Both the position numbers and the translations under genes were made by a program. 64,000 nucleotides of DNA, from NCBI RefSeq assembly GCF_001598295.1, contig NZ_BCYR01000010.1, forward strand, positions 124,001 to 188,000. Reading direction: 5' to 3'. The notes beneath the pieces are model-generated. The model saw only the letters and a program-made list of their open reading frames with translations. It was not told where the DNA came from and did not search any database. Below, piece by piece: positions 35,576 to 44,165 of this stretch (positions are counted from its first letter, which is position 1; every line of letters begins with the position of its first letter). The DNA is from Klebsiella ornithinolytica NBRC 105727 = ATCC 31898 (GTDB lineage: Bacteria; Pseudomonadota; Gammaproteobacteria; Enterobacterales; Enterobacteriaceae).

Positions 35576-36564
35576 GTCATCCCTCCTCGCTGCCACTTCA
35601 GCAGCCGATCGCGCACCATAAACAGCCCGCTTATCAGGCCGGAACAGAGAAAGGCCATGACCAGCAGCGCGGCATACATATTGGGGTAAGCCGCCCAGCC
35701 CTGCGCCCACTGCAAATAAAAACCGATGCCCGATTTCACGCCAACCATTTCAGCGACGATCAGCACTGAGAACGATGCGCCCAGCCCCATGAACAAGCCG
35801 ACAAACACATTCGGCAGCGAGGCGGGAATCGCCACCCGTAAAATCAGAAAACGCTGGCTGGCCCCCAGCGTGCGGGCGACGTCATACCAGGCTTTATCGA
35901 TACTCATGACCCCGGACCAGGTCAGCACGGTGACCGGAAACCAGGTACTCAGCGCAATCAGAAACACGCTTGCCCCAAAGCTGGAGGGAAAAATAAACAG
36001 GCATAGCGGCAAGAGCGCCGTTGAGGGCACCGGGCCAAGCAGGCGCAGGACCGGATGCAGCCAGTAGCCGATACGCTGCGACCAGCCAATCGCCAGCCCG
36101 CTGATAAAACCGCAGGAGGTGCCGAGCAGCACCCCAAGCCCGAGCAGCCCCAGAGAGTGCAGCAGACTATCCAGCAGCCGCGGCCAGTCGTCGACCAGGA
36201 CTTCGATCAGCGCCTGCGGCGGCGCAAAAAACGGCACCGGCAGGATCGCTGTTTTTGCCGTCAGCCACTGCCATAACGTAAACAGCAGCGGCAGCAGCGC
36301 CAGCCACTTTCCGGCCGCGAGCAGACGACCGCCCCGCTGATGCCAGTAGCGGCAACTCAGCGCCAGCGCCAGCAGTCCACCGGCGATGGCGAGCTGACTC
36401 ATCGCCCACCCCGCGCTGTAGGGCCAGCGTCGCCCGACATCCGGCCACGCCAAAGTAAACATCCCGCCCGCCAGCCACAGCGCGGCGGCCAGCAGCCCTT
36501 CAGACCACAACGGATAGCGCCCCCCGGCGCGCGACAGCGCCCGATCAGGCGAATACGTTGGCAT
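35569..36564 (-). CDS. Sulfonate/nitrate/taurine-type ABC permease
   Basis: A 331-residue permease, longer than SsuC because of extra N-terminal hydrophobic segments (about residues 20-105). The transport core with the family loop KAWYDVARTLGASQRFLILRV is near 225-245 and is followed by VGVKSGIGFYLQWAQGW. The start at 36564 has GGAGAG 7 bases before it; it overlaps the end of the preceding binding-protein gene by 20 bases. Pairs with the ATPase at 34787. Confidence 0.87.
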   Translation of the reverse strand: MPTYSPDRALSRAGGRYPLWSEGLLAAALWLAGGMFTLAWPDVGRRWPYSAGWAMSQLAIAGGLLALALSCRYWHQRGGRLLAAGKWLALLPLLFTLWQWLTAKTAILPVPFFAPPQALIEVLVDDWPRLLDSLLHSLGLLGLGVLLGTSCGFISGLAIGWSQRIGYWLHPVLRLLGPVPSTALLPLCLFIFPSSFGASVFLIALSTWFPVTVLTWSGVMSIDKAWYDVARTLGASQRFLILRVAIPASLPNVFVGLFMGLGASFSVLIVAEMVGVKSGIGFYLQWAQGWAAYPNMYAALLVMAFLCSGLISGLFMVRDRLLKWQRGGMTW

Positions 36565-37591
36565 AAATACTCTCCGCAAACTGGTGAGGATTGGTCCCCG
36601 GTTTGATCACCTGTACCCGCTGCAGATCGCTCACGTACTGGGTCAATTCATTCACAAAGGCTTCTCCTACGGCGTGGTGTCCATGCCCCTGGCCATGAAG
36701 GATCCCCGAGACTTCGGCCTCATCGGTGTTTAATGCATGGGCCATGAACGATTGCGCCACGCTTTCGGGGTGAGCCGATGCATAGCTGTGCGCCTCGAGA
36801 ATCGCCTGGGTCAGCGCGGCGGCAACCGGTTTGTGATCCCGGGCCAGCGCCCCGCTTACCCCCAGCACGCAGCAGCTCAGGTTGGCGTAATCGCCGCTCA
36901 TATTGCTGGCGATCAGCTGATATTTCCCGCTTTGCAGCAGGCGGAAGCTAAAGGGCTCGCTGCCGCTGATGGCGGCAATCTCCTGCTTATCCAGCGCGAT
37001 ACTGAGCAGATCCGCCGGGTAAACTTTCCACTGCACGTCGCTTATCGGATCGATGCCATGTCGTTTGAGCAAAATAGCGAAGAAGTTTTTGTCCGGTCCG
37101 GCCATATCGGTGACGCCAATCGTCTGCCCTTTCAGACTCTCCAGGCCGCCAAACGGCGAATTTTTTGCCGTCAGCAGATTCAGACAGCCGCCGTGCGTTC
37201 CGGCCGTCAACTTGACGTCAAAACCCTGCTCCAGCGCCTTCAACCAGCGCAGCGCCATCCCGACGCCGGCATCGGCCTTGCCGGTCGCGATGGCCTCCAA
37301 CAGCACATCGGTCGAGTTGCCGAAGTTAACGAACTCAACCTCAAGGTTGTATTTGCTGAAAAACTTCTGCTGCTCAGCGACCGCCACCGGCGCGAGGCAA
37401 ACCGCGCTCTTGTTGATGGCCAGCTTCAGCTTGTAGGGTTCCGCCAGCCGCAGCGCCAGGTTTTCACCGTTTCCGCCCTCCGCCGGCATCGTGGTCATCG
37501 TATGCGCCCACAGCGGCCAGGCGGCCGCTGCCAGCATGGTTCCACCGCTGAGCTGTAAAAAGCGGCGGCGTGAGAAAGCGGACTGATTCAT
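36545..37591 (-). CDS. Tat-exported substrate-binding protein, NrtA/SsuA family
   Basis: A 348-residue binding protein with a twin-arginine signal: SRRRFLQLSGG at residues 7-17, hydrophobic core, then WPLWAHT. The mature domain (LKLAINKSAVCLAPVAVAEQ onwards) is of the nitrate/sulfonate/taurine type. TDVLLEAIATGKADAGVG is the usual hinge region. Its start overlaps the stop of another binding-protein gene by 4 bases. Two binding proteins, one Tat and one Sec, therefore share one permease-ATPase pair. Tat export suggests a cofactor, metal or special folding need, but none is evident. Confidence 0.87.
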   Translation of the reverse strand: MNQSAFSRRRFLQLSGGTMLAAAAWPLWAHTMTTMPAEGGNGENLALRLAEPYKLKLAINKSAVCLAPVAVAEQQKFFSKYNLEVEFVNFGNSTDVLLEAIATGKADAGVGMALRWLKALEQGFDVKLTAGTHGGCLNLLTAKNSPFGGLESLKGQTIGVTDMAGPDKNFFAILLKRHGIDPISDVQWKVYPADLLSIALDKQEIAAISGSEPFSFRLLQSGKYQLIASNMSGDYANLSCCVLGVSGALARDHKPVAAALTQAILEAHSYASAHPESVAQSFMAHALNTDEAEVSGILHGQGHGHHAVGEAFVNELTQYVSDLQRVQVIKPGTNPHQFAESIYANVFA

Positions 37592-38562
37592 GGTCTGTTC
37601 TCCTGAGCGGCCGGGACATCAGGCAGCGTAAATCGGGTATCAAAGGTCGGCGTGACATCCAGCTTCGCGCGAATCAGACCATTGGCCTGATAAAAGTCGG
37701 CGGTCGCCTGCTGCTGTTCAATGGTGCGCGAGTCCAGACGCTGCCACTGCGACTGGCGGTTAGCAAACTGCGCCCGGGCAATGTCCGGCGGGAAACGGAT
37801 GATGTCACCAAGGGTTTTGCCATAGCTCTCGAGATTGGCGTAAGCCCAGCGCTCCGCCCCAGCCAGGCGGGTGAGATAATCCTGTAGCGCCGCGCGCTTA
37901 GCCGGATCCTTTAAGCTTTCATCCGTTGCCGCCAGAAACGTATTCCCCGGCAGCAGCCCTTTACCGCTCACCAGAATCTGACCTTCGGCGGTTTTCACCA
38001 GCTGGGTGGTATAGGGTTCCCAGGTCGCCCAGGCATCGACCGAGCCGTTGAGTAAAGCCACTTTGGCATCGACCGGGCCGAGAAATACCCACTGCACCTC
38101 TGTCGGTGAGATCCCCGCCTGCTGCAGGGCTTTCAGCGCCACGTAATGACCGATCGAACCTTTCCCGGTGGCGATCCGCTTACCTTTTAAATCCGCGGCG
38201 CGCTTTAGCGAACTTCCCGGAGGAACCAGCACGGCCGTGCCCGCCGGGTTGCTTTTATCGACGGCAATGGCCTTTACCGGCGCGCCGTTGGCGAGGGCAA
38301 ATAACAGCGGCGCATCGCCAATAATCCCGGCGTCTACCGCGCCGGCGTTCAGCGCTTCCGCCAGCGGTGCGGCGGCCGGAAACTCAGCCCACTTGATCTC
38401 ATAGCCAAGGTTTTGCAGCGCGTTGGCCGCTTCGAGTTGCGAGCGCATGCCCCCTTTCTGATCGGCAATTCGCAGAGTGATGCGCTCCTGCGCCGACGCC
38501 AAAGCGCTCAGCGCCAGCAGCGAGAGCCCCGCGGCCAATCTTGTTATTGTTCGTTCGTGCAT
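37588..38562 (-). CDS. Aliphatic-sulfonate-type substrate-binding protein (SsuA-like)
   Basis: A 324-residue Sec-exported binding protein. Signal peptide MHERTITRLAAGLSLLALSA ends near ASA. Mature blocks: ITLRIADQKGGMRSQLEA, LNAGAVDAGIIGDAPLLFAL, and GSVDAWATWEPYTTQLV, the last being typical of SsuA-type proteins. I chose the ATG at 38562 (AAGGAT 8-9 bases upstream) over an ATG two codons earlier. It starts 12 bases after the flavoprotein gene. Confidence 0.88.
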   Translation of the reverse strand: MHERTITRLAAGLSLLALSALASAQERITLRIADQKGGMRSQLEAANALQNLGYEIKWAEFPAAAPLAEALNAGAVDAGIIGDAPLLFALANGAPVKAIAVDKSNPAGTAVLVPPGSSLKRAADLKGKRIATGKGSIGHYVALKALQQAGISPTEVQWVFLGPVDAKVALLNGSVDAWATWEPYTTQLVKTAEGQILVSGKGLLPGNTFLAATDESLKDPAKRAALQDYLTRLAGAERWAYANLESYGKTLGDIIRFPPDIARAQFANRQSQWQRLDSRTIEQQQATADFYQANGLIRAKLDVTPTFDTRFTLPDVPAAQENRP

Positions 38563-38573
38563 AAACATTATCC

Positions 38574-39737
38574 TTATGATTGAAAAGCGTGTTGACCCGC
38601 CGCCTGCCACGCGCTGTCGCTCTGCGGCGTATGCACGCGCCCGCACAGCACGTTGCGATAGTGGCGTTCAAGAGGATGTTGTCGGCTAAGGCCATGATTG
38701 CCGGTAAGCTCCAGCGCCAGAGTCACGACCTGCACCGCGTTGTCGGTAATGGTGACCTTGGCCAGATTGGCCTCGGTGGCGGTCAATTCCAGTCCGGCGG
38801 CCTGTTGCAGCAGACAGCGGTTCGTCAGCAGCCAGCCTTCTATCTGACCTGTTTTTTCCTGCACACGCGGTAGACGGGAGAGCGGGTGCCCGAGGTTGGC
38901 CGGCGCCCGCGTACTTAGCCAGCCCAGCAACCAGTCCCGCGCCGCGCGGGCCACGCCGTCATAGATCGCGGCTAACAGCGCGGTCTGTCGATTGGCGAAG
39001 AGACGGAAACGTTCGGCATCCGCGGCGGGAGGCGCAGATGCCGGCCAGATATCCACCGCATTTTGCCGGGGGATCGGTACATTTTTCAGTATCACTTCAT
39101 GGCTGCCGGTCGCGCGCATTCCGGCATGGTCCCAGCTTTTAATAATGGTGACACCGTCACTTTCTCGCGGTACCAGCCAGGTGCCGACCTGCGGATCGAG
39201 ATCGTCGCTTCGTGCCCAGATAGCCAGCCAGCTTAGCCCTTCAACGCCGGTGGTATAGAGTTTGTGCCCGTTAAGACGCCAGCCGTCGGCGGTACGTGTT
39301 GCAACCGTCTGCGGCAGCCCCCCGCGCGCCGGCGAGCCGAGTTCAGGTTCAACTCTCAGGCTGTTGATCAATCCCCCTCGCTCGACGGCATCGCGATAGA
39401 CCTGCCGACGCAGCGGTTCCGCCCAGCCGTCGCTCTCCGCCAGACGCAGATGATGCAGATACTGCATACAGACGATCAGCGCCGTCGCCGGTTCCCCCCA
39501 CGCAATGGCGGTAATCGCCTGCTGCAGCCGGGCCAAATCCGCCCCCGCCCCGCCATACTGCGCCGGCGTGGCAAGGCTCAGAAAACCGCTCTGATGCAGG
39601 AGCGCGAGATTGTGGTGGGGAAAATCGCCGCTACGGTCAAGCTCTGCCGCCTGTTCGGCCATCTGCTGACGAATGTGGGTTAGCTGCCGCAACCAGTCGG
39701 CCTGCGGCCGCAGGGGCTGTTGACCGGAAAGCGTCAC
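38574..39737 (-). CDS. Acyl-CoA dehydrogenase-family flavoprotein (SfnB/DszC-like)
   Basis: A 387-residue protein with the acyl-CoA dehydrogenase layout: N-terminal helical domain (1-115), middle beta domain (LNGHKLYTTGVEGLSWLAIWARSD at about 155-178, and SWDHAGMRATGSHEVILKNVPI), and C-terminal helical domain. In sulfur-scavenging operons this branch (SfnB, DszC) uses reduced flavin and O2 for sulfur oxidation rather than acyl-CoA. Position between an SsuD-like monooxygenase and sulfonate transporters supports that. Start overlaps the monooxygenase stop by 4 bases. Substrate unknown. Confidence 0.84.
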   Translation of the reverse strand: MTLSGQQPLRPQADWLRQLTHIRQQMAEQAAELDRSGDFPHHNLALLHQSGFLSLATPAQYGGAGADLARLQQAITAIAWGEPATALIVCMQYLHHLRLAESDGWAEPLRRQVYRDAVERGGLINSLRVEPELGSPARGGLPQTVATRTADGWRLNGHKLYTTGVEGLSWLAIWARSDDLDPQVGTWLVPRESDGVTIIKSWDHAGMRATGSHEVILKNVPIPRQNAVDIWPASAPPAADAERFRLFANRQTALLAAIYDGVARAARDWLLGWLSTRAPANLGHPLSRLPRVQEKTGQIEGWLLTNRCLLQQAAGLELTATEANLAKVTITDNAVQVVTLALELTGNHGLSRQHPLERHYRNVLCGRVHTPQSDSAWQAAGQHAFQS

Positions 39738-40819
39738 GATGCGCGCTCCTGAATCGCGCGCTGAGCCGCTTTTTCGCGAGCAATCGGCAGCAGAGCCTTC
39801 CCGTATTCCCGCGCATCGTTTAATGGATCGAAGCCGCGAATCAGGAAGTTGCGCACCCCGAGGTCGTAATAATCCAGCAGCGCATCGGCAACCTGTTCCG
39901 CCGTTCCGACCAGCGCGGTGGAGTTATGGCCGCCGCCAACCAGTTTCGCAATACCGGTCCACAGACGTTTATCCACCACATTTCCCTGTTCTGCCGTGGC
40001 CCGCAGGCGCCGTGCCCCTTCGCTGTCTGGCTTCGCTTTGAAACCCTGGCCCGCCTGCGCCGCCCGTTCGGAAGCGACATGTAAAATATGCTCGGCCTTC
40101 TCCCAGGCCTGCGCTTCGCTGTCGGCAATAATCGGCCGGAATGAGACGCTAAAATCAATGTGGCGCTGATGCTTCGCGGCTTCGGCCCGCACCCGACGGA
40201 TGGTCTCCGCCGTTTGCCCTAACGATTCGCCCCACAGGGCAAAAACATCAGCATGTTTACCGGCTACCGCAATGGCGGCCTCGGACGAGCCGCCGAAGTA
40301 GATCGGAATGTGCGGTTGTTGCAGCGGGCGGATTGCCGACCACGCCTGCTCGGCCTGATAAAAGTCATTGTCGATATCAACGGGCTGTTCCGCAGTCCAG
40401 ACTTTTCGCACCGTATCCAGGAAAGCATCGGTACGCGCGTAGCGCTCGTCATGGTTGAGGTAGTCACCATCCCGACGCTGTTCGGCATCGTTGCCGCCGC
40501 TGATGATATGCACCGCCAGACGCCCGCCGAGCAGATGCTCCAGGGTAGCAAACTTACGTGCCGCCAGCGTCGGCGAGACGAATCCCGGGCGATGGGCCAG
40601 CAGAAAATTGATTTTCTCCGTCGATAACCCGGCCAGCGCGGTAACCAGAAAGCCATCCGGCTGATCGGACCAATGCCCCACCAGCAGGCGATCGAAGCCG
40701 GCCGCTTCGTGAGTTTGCGCAAAGCGCACGATATAGTCGCGGTCAAAAACCGGTCCTGCCGGGGCGATGGTTTCGGATGAGAGGCGATGGCCGATCATCC
40801 CGAGAAACTGAATGCTCAT
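39734..40819 (-). CDS. FMNH2-dependent alkanesulfonate-type monooxygenase (LLM family, SsuD-like)
   Basis: A 361-residue luciferase-like monooxygenase. TIM-barrel landmarks: GFDRLLVGHWSDQPDGFLV, INFLLAHRPGFVSPTLAARK, LAVHIISGGNDAEQRRDGD and YFGGSSEAAIAVAGKHADV, all close to SsuD. SsuD releases sulfite from alkanesulfonates using FMNH2 from a separate reductase. No SsuE-like reductase gene is present here. First gene of the leftward six-gene operon; the promoter lies in the 141-base gap after the LysR gene. Confidence 0.9.
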   Translation of the reverse strand: MSIQFLGMIGHRLSSETIAPAGPVFDRDYIVRFAQTHEAAGFDRLLVGHWSDQPDGFLVTALAGLSTEKINFLLAHRPGFVSPTLAARKFATLEHLLGGRLAVHIISGGNDAEQRRDGDYLNHDERYARTDAFLDTVRKVWTAEQPVDIDNDFYQAEQAWSAIRPLQQPHIPIYFGGSSEAAIAVAGKHADVFALWGESLGQTAETIRRVRAEAAKHQRHIDFSVSFRPIIADSEAQAWEKAEHILHVASERAAQAGQGFKAKPDSEGARRLRATAEQGNVVDKRLWTGIAKLVGGGHNSTALVGTAEQVADALLDYYDLGVRNFLIRGFDPLNDAREYGKALLPIAREKAAQRAIQERAS

Positions 40820-40898
40820 AACATAACTCCTTGCGTCGGGTAACGGTGGCCGCAGCGGCGGCGCCTGTCGTTACCCTATACATCGGCAGTTAATGAGC

Positions 40899-40910
40899 AA
40901 AATGCATTTT
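40899..40910 (-). promoter_or_regulatory. Palindrome in the organosulfur operon promoter, candidate LysR site
   Basis: AAAATGCATTTT is a perfect 12-bp palindrome about 85 bases upstream of the SsuD-like start codon, followed by AT-rich DNA with TTAATATGCAAAATTAGCAT. TGCA/TATGC elements recur in the lysR promoter (41876-41891), suggesting a shared regulator. Confidence 0.4.
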
Positions 40911-40960
40911 TATCATATCTTAATATGCAAAATTAGCATCTTGGTAATTTAATATACTAT

Positions 40961-41854
40961 TCAGTCAGATAGAGTTAACTGCTGGACGATTTTCCCGGCA
41001 AAAAAAGTGAACGGCTGCTGTAGATTCGCCAGATTCTGTGCGCTCACCTGCCACAAGCAGACCGCCGGCTGGAAATCGGCTAACATCAGGGCTGTCACCT
41101 CATCGCGCCACGGGCTGGCGGCCAGCGCCGCACGCGGCACCAGACCCAACCCTTGACCCTGAGCGACGAGGCCAATTTGCAGGTGAGCGCCCGCTGTTTC
41201 GACGTTCAGCTGAAGCCGCAGCCCCTGAGCCTGTAGTTCACGAATTAACCCTGCCCGCAGTCCGCAGCCGTCAGGGTTAAGCACCCAGCCCTGAGACGCG
41301 CAGTCCCGCAGTTCAGCGGCCTGCAGGCGCAGGCTTTTCGCCGCAATCACCACAATATCCAGCGAACACAGCAACCGGCCGACATAGCCGTCGGCAAAGA
41401 CCTGCTGTGCCGGCCCCATCGCCAGCATGCCATCCAGCTCGACGCTCTCGAGCCGCTTTTGCAGCAACCCGCTCCAGCCGCAGGTGACCTGCGGCTGGAG
41501 CTGCGGAAACTGCTGGCGTAGCGCCAGCAGCGCCGGCTGAAGCGCAATTTCCGCCACGCTCTGCGGTACGCCGAGGCGCAAAATACCGTGCGGTTCGGCC
41601 TGCGGATCCAGCAGCCCGTACAGCTTTTTTGTCTCCCGCTTGATGCTCAGGCATTGCTCATAAACCCGGTGCCCGGCAGCAGTTAGCGTCAACGGCCGGG
41701 TCTGGCGCTCCAACAGAGTCACCCCGAGAGTTTGCTCCAGACGCTGCAGCCGTCGGGTAATGGCCGACTGGGTAATTCCCAGATATTCCGCCGCCTGATT
41801 GAGGGAAGAAAACTGTACCGTCGCCAGCAGGGCGTCAATGTCGTCGATGCGCAT
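40961..41854 (-). CDS. LysR-family regulator of the organosulfur region
   Basis: A 297-residue LysR protein. HTH at residues 1-60 (IDALLATVQFSSLNQAAEYL then GITQSAITRRLQRLEQTLGV). Effector domain from about residue 90 (GILRLGVPQSVAEIALQPAL). The ATG at 41854 has AAGGAT about 4 bases upstream; an upstream in-frame start lies within the operator region and is not used. It lies upstream of the SsuD-like operon on the same strand and divergent from the thiol dioxygenase/rhodanese pair, so it likely controls both. Not obviously CysB or Cbl. Confidence 0.86.
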   Translation of the reverse strand: MRIDDIDALLATVQFSSLNQAAEYLGITQSAITRRLQRLEQTLGVTLLERQTRPLTLTAAGHRVYEQCLSIKRETKKLYGLLDPQAEPHGILRLGVPQSVAEIALQPALLALRQQFPQLQPQVTCGWSGLLQKRLESVELDGMLAMGPAQQVFADGYVGRLLCSLDIVVIAAKSLRLQAAELRDCASQGWVLNPDGCGLRAGLIRELQAQGLRLQLNVETAGAHLQIGLVAQGQGLGLVPRAALAASPWRDEVTALMLADFQPAVCLWQVSAQNLANLQQPFTFFAGKIVQQLTLSD

Positions 41855-41875
41855 AGAATCCTTAATGTGAATTTT

Positions 41876-41891
41876 GCATATTAATATATGC
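41876..41891. promoter_or_regulatory. Inverted repeat in the lysR/dioxygenase intergenic region
   Basis: GCATAT (41876-41881) and ATATGC (41886-41891) form a perfect inverted repeat with a TAAT spacer, in the 107-base gap between the divergent genes. Likely operator of the LysR protein. Confidence 0.45.
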
Positions 41892-41961
41892 GTAAATTGC
41901 ATTTAAATAATATTAACGCCTTTGTTAGCGTAATGACCAGTCCCTCTGACAGGAACCGTAC

Positions 41962-42558
41962 ATGACCGCACCACGACTGGAAAAACTACGCCATTTTATT
42001 CAAGAAGTTGATGCCCTTCATCGGCAGTTCACTGACGAATCGCCTCTGCTGGAGGCGGTGGCGCAGCGCCTGGCGCGGCTGGTCCGGCAGGATGACTGGC
42101 TGCCGGACGAGTACGCGTTGCCGCATCCCCACCACTATCAGCAATACCTGCTGCACGCCGATTCCGGACAACGCTTTTCGATCGTCAGCTTTGTCTGGGG
42201 GCCCGGGCAGGCCACGCCGATTCACGATCACCGCGTGTGGGGCGTCATCGGCATGCTGCGCGGCGCGGAAGAGAATCAGCGCTATCGCCTCGATGCGACA
42301 GGCCTTCCGGTGGCCGACGGTATTGCCGGACGACTCTCCCCGGGCGAGGTCGAAAAAGTCTCCTCCCGCGATGGTGATATTCACCGCGTCAGTAACGCGT
42401 TGGCGGAGAGCGTGTCGATCAGTATCCATGTCTACGGCGGCAATATTGGCGCCGTTAAACGTGCCGTCTATACGCCGGAAGGTCTCGTCAAACCCTTTAT
42501 TTCCGGTTACTCCAATCGCCACTTACCCAATATCTGGGATTTCCCGAAGGATAATTAA
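41962..42558 (+). CDS. Thiol dioxygenase, cysteine dioxygenase/3-mercaptopropionate dioxygenase family
   Basis: A 198-residue cupin non-haem iron enzyme that oxidises a thiol to a sulfinate. The three-His site is H88 and H90 (TPIHDHRVWG) and H141 (DGDIHRVSNA). Features that favour 3-mercaptopropionate over cysteine as substrate: a Gln in HHYQQYLLHA where cysteine dioxygenase has its carboxylate-binding Arg, and Gly94 where the eukaryotic enzyme has the cross-linked Cys. It forms a two-gene unit with the rhodanese gene that begins 2 bases after its stop. Confidence 0.87.
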   Translation: MTAPRLEKLRHFIQEVDALHRQFTDESPLLEAVAQRLARLVRQDDWLPDEYALPHPHHYQQYLLHADSGQRFSIVSFVWGPGQATPIHDHRVWGVIGMLRGAEENQRYRLDATGLPVADGIAGRLSPGEVEKVSSRDGDIHRVSNALAESVSISIHVYGGNIGAVKRAVYTPEGLVKPFISGYSNRHLPNIWDFPKDN

Positions 42559-42559
42559 T

Positions 42560-44140
42560 ATGCCCATCCACACTTATCGCCAGCCGGCACAAGTGCGCCA
42601 GTCGCTGCTCGACCACGCCGAACTGGCGCTGATTGACGTGCGTGAAGAAGCGGATTTTGCCACCGCTCACCCGCTGTTTGCGGCCAATCTTCCGCTGAGC
42701 AAGCTCGAGCTGGAGATCCACCGTCGGGTGCCGCGGCTGACGACGCCGCTCACCGTTTACGATAACGGCGAGGGGATGGCCGCCCAGGCCGTCGATCGCC
42801 TGCGCGGCTGGGGATATCAAGATGTCGCGCTGCTGGAAGGCGGCCTGAAGGGTTGGCAGCGCAGCGGCGGCGCGCTCTTCCAGGACGTTAACTCCCCCAG
42901 CAAAGCGTTCGGCGAGCTGGTGGAGAGCCAACGGCAGACCCCCTCTCTGGACGCGGGAGAGCTGAAGGCGCTGATTGACAGCCGTCAGCCGGTGCTGATT
43001 GTCGACGCCCGACGGTTCGATGAGTATCAGACCATGAGTATTCCGGGCGGTATCAGCGTTCCCGGCGGTGAGCTGGCGCTGCGTATTGACGGACTGGTCG
43101 ATTCGCCGCAGACGCCAATCGTCGTCAACTGTGCGGGACGCACCCGCAGCATTATCGGCGCCCAGTCGTTGATCAATGCCGGCGTGAGCAACCCGGTCTA
43201 TGCCTTACGTAACGGCACCATCGGTTGGACGCTGGCCGGACTGGCCCTCGATCGCGACCAGCAGCGCCGCTATGCCGAGGAATCGCGGGCTTCGACGGCG
43301 CGTCTTCAGCAGGTCAGCCAGCTGGCGGAAAAAGCCGGAGTGGCGGTTATCGACCAGGCCACGCTCCGGCGCTGGCAGCAGCAGACCGACCGCACCACCT
43401 ATCTTTTTGACGTCCGCAGTCCGGAGGAGTACGCCGCAGGTCACCTGCCGGGAAGCCTCAGCGCACCGGGCGGCCAGCTGGTCCAGGAGACCGATCACCA
43501 CGCCAGCGTTCGCGGCGCACGTCTGGTCTTAGTGGATGATGATGGTATTCGCGCGGCGATAACCGCCTCGTGGCTGGCGCAAATGGGCTGGGAAACGGCA
43601 ATCCTGCGCGGTCTGAGCGCGGCGAACTTTAGCGAACGCGGCGTACCGGCCGCCAGCCTGCCCGCGGCGCCTGCGGCAGAGGAGATCGACGCATCCCGGC
43701 TGGCGGCGCTGTTGCGCGAACCGGGAACGGTGGTTCTCGATTTCACCACCAGCGCCAACTATGTGGCGCGGCATATTCCCGGGGCATACTGGCTGATACG
43801 CTCGCGGCTGAAACAGGCGCTGGCGCTGATTCCCTCTGCCAGCCGTTACGTACTGACCTGTGGCAGCAGCCTGCTGGCACGCTACGCCGTCGACGAAGTG
43901 GCGGCGCTGACCGGCAAACCGGTGCAGGTATTAAGCGGAGGCACCGCCGGGTGGATCGCTTCAGGTCTGCCGCTGGAGCATGGCGCAACCCGTCTGATCA
44001 GCGCGCGTAGCGATCGCTATCGTCGCCCCTATGAAGGAACCGATAATTCCCGCGAAGCGATGCAGGCCTATCTGGAGTGGGAGTATGGCCTCGTGGCCCA
44101 GCTGGCAAACGACGGGACGCACGGGTTTACGGTACTGTAG
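42560..44140 (+). CDS. Four-domain rhodanese-like sulfurtransferase
   Basis: A 526-residue protein made of four rhodanese domains (approx. 1-105, 125-232, 262-362, 375-472). The active-loop Cys is present in domain 2 (C191, NCAGRTRS) and domain 4 (C434, TCGSSLLA) but missing in domain 1 (YDNGEGMA) and domain 3 (VDDDGIRA). So two catalytic and two structural domains alternate. Rhodaneses move sulfane sulfur between thiols. Shine-Dalgarno AAGG lies 8 bases upstream. Translational pairing with the thiol dioxygenase suggests that persulfide or sulfinate products of organosulfur breakdown are channelled here. Longer frames starting within the dioxygenase gene are artefacts. Confidence 0.88.
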   Translation: MPIHTYRQPAQVRQSLLDHAELALIDVREEADFATAHPLFAANLPLSKLELEIHRRVPRLTTPLTVYDNGEGMAAQAVDRLRGWGYQDVALLEGGLKGWQRSGGALFQDVNSPSKAFGELVESQRQTPSLDAGELKALIDSRQPVLIVDARRFDEYQTMSIPGGISVPGGELALRIDGLVDSPQTPIVVNCAGRTRSIIGAQSLINAGVSNPVYALRNGTIGWTLAGLALDRDQQRRYAEESRASTARLQQVSQLAEKAGVAVIDQATLRRWQQQTDRTTYLFDVRSPEEYAAGHLPGSLSAPGGQLVQETDHHASVRGARLVLVDDDGIRAAITASWLAQMGWETAILRGLSAANFSERGVPAASLPAAPAAEEIDASRLAALLREPGTVVLDFTTSANYVARHIPGAYWLIRSRLKQALALIPSASRYVLTCGSSLLARYAVDEVAALTGKPVQVLSGGTAGWIASGLPLEHGATRLISARSDRYRRPYEGTDNSREAMQAYLEWEYGLVAQLANDGTHGFTVL

Positions 44141-44165
44141 CGCGGCAGCGCGATGCCGGGTGATA

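Noticed and set aside
42008-42559. Extension of the rhodanese frame over the thiol dioxygenase gene
   Set aside because: It is an out-of-frame reading of the dioxygenase; the ATG at 42560 has a Shine-Dalgarno and begins the first rhodanese domain.
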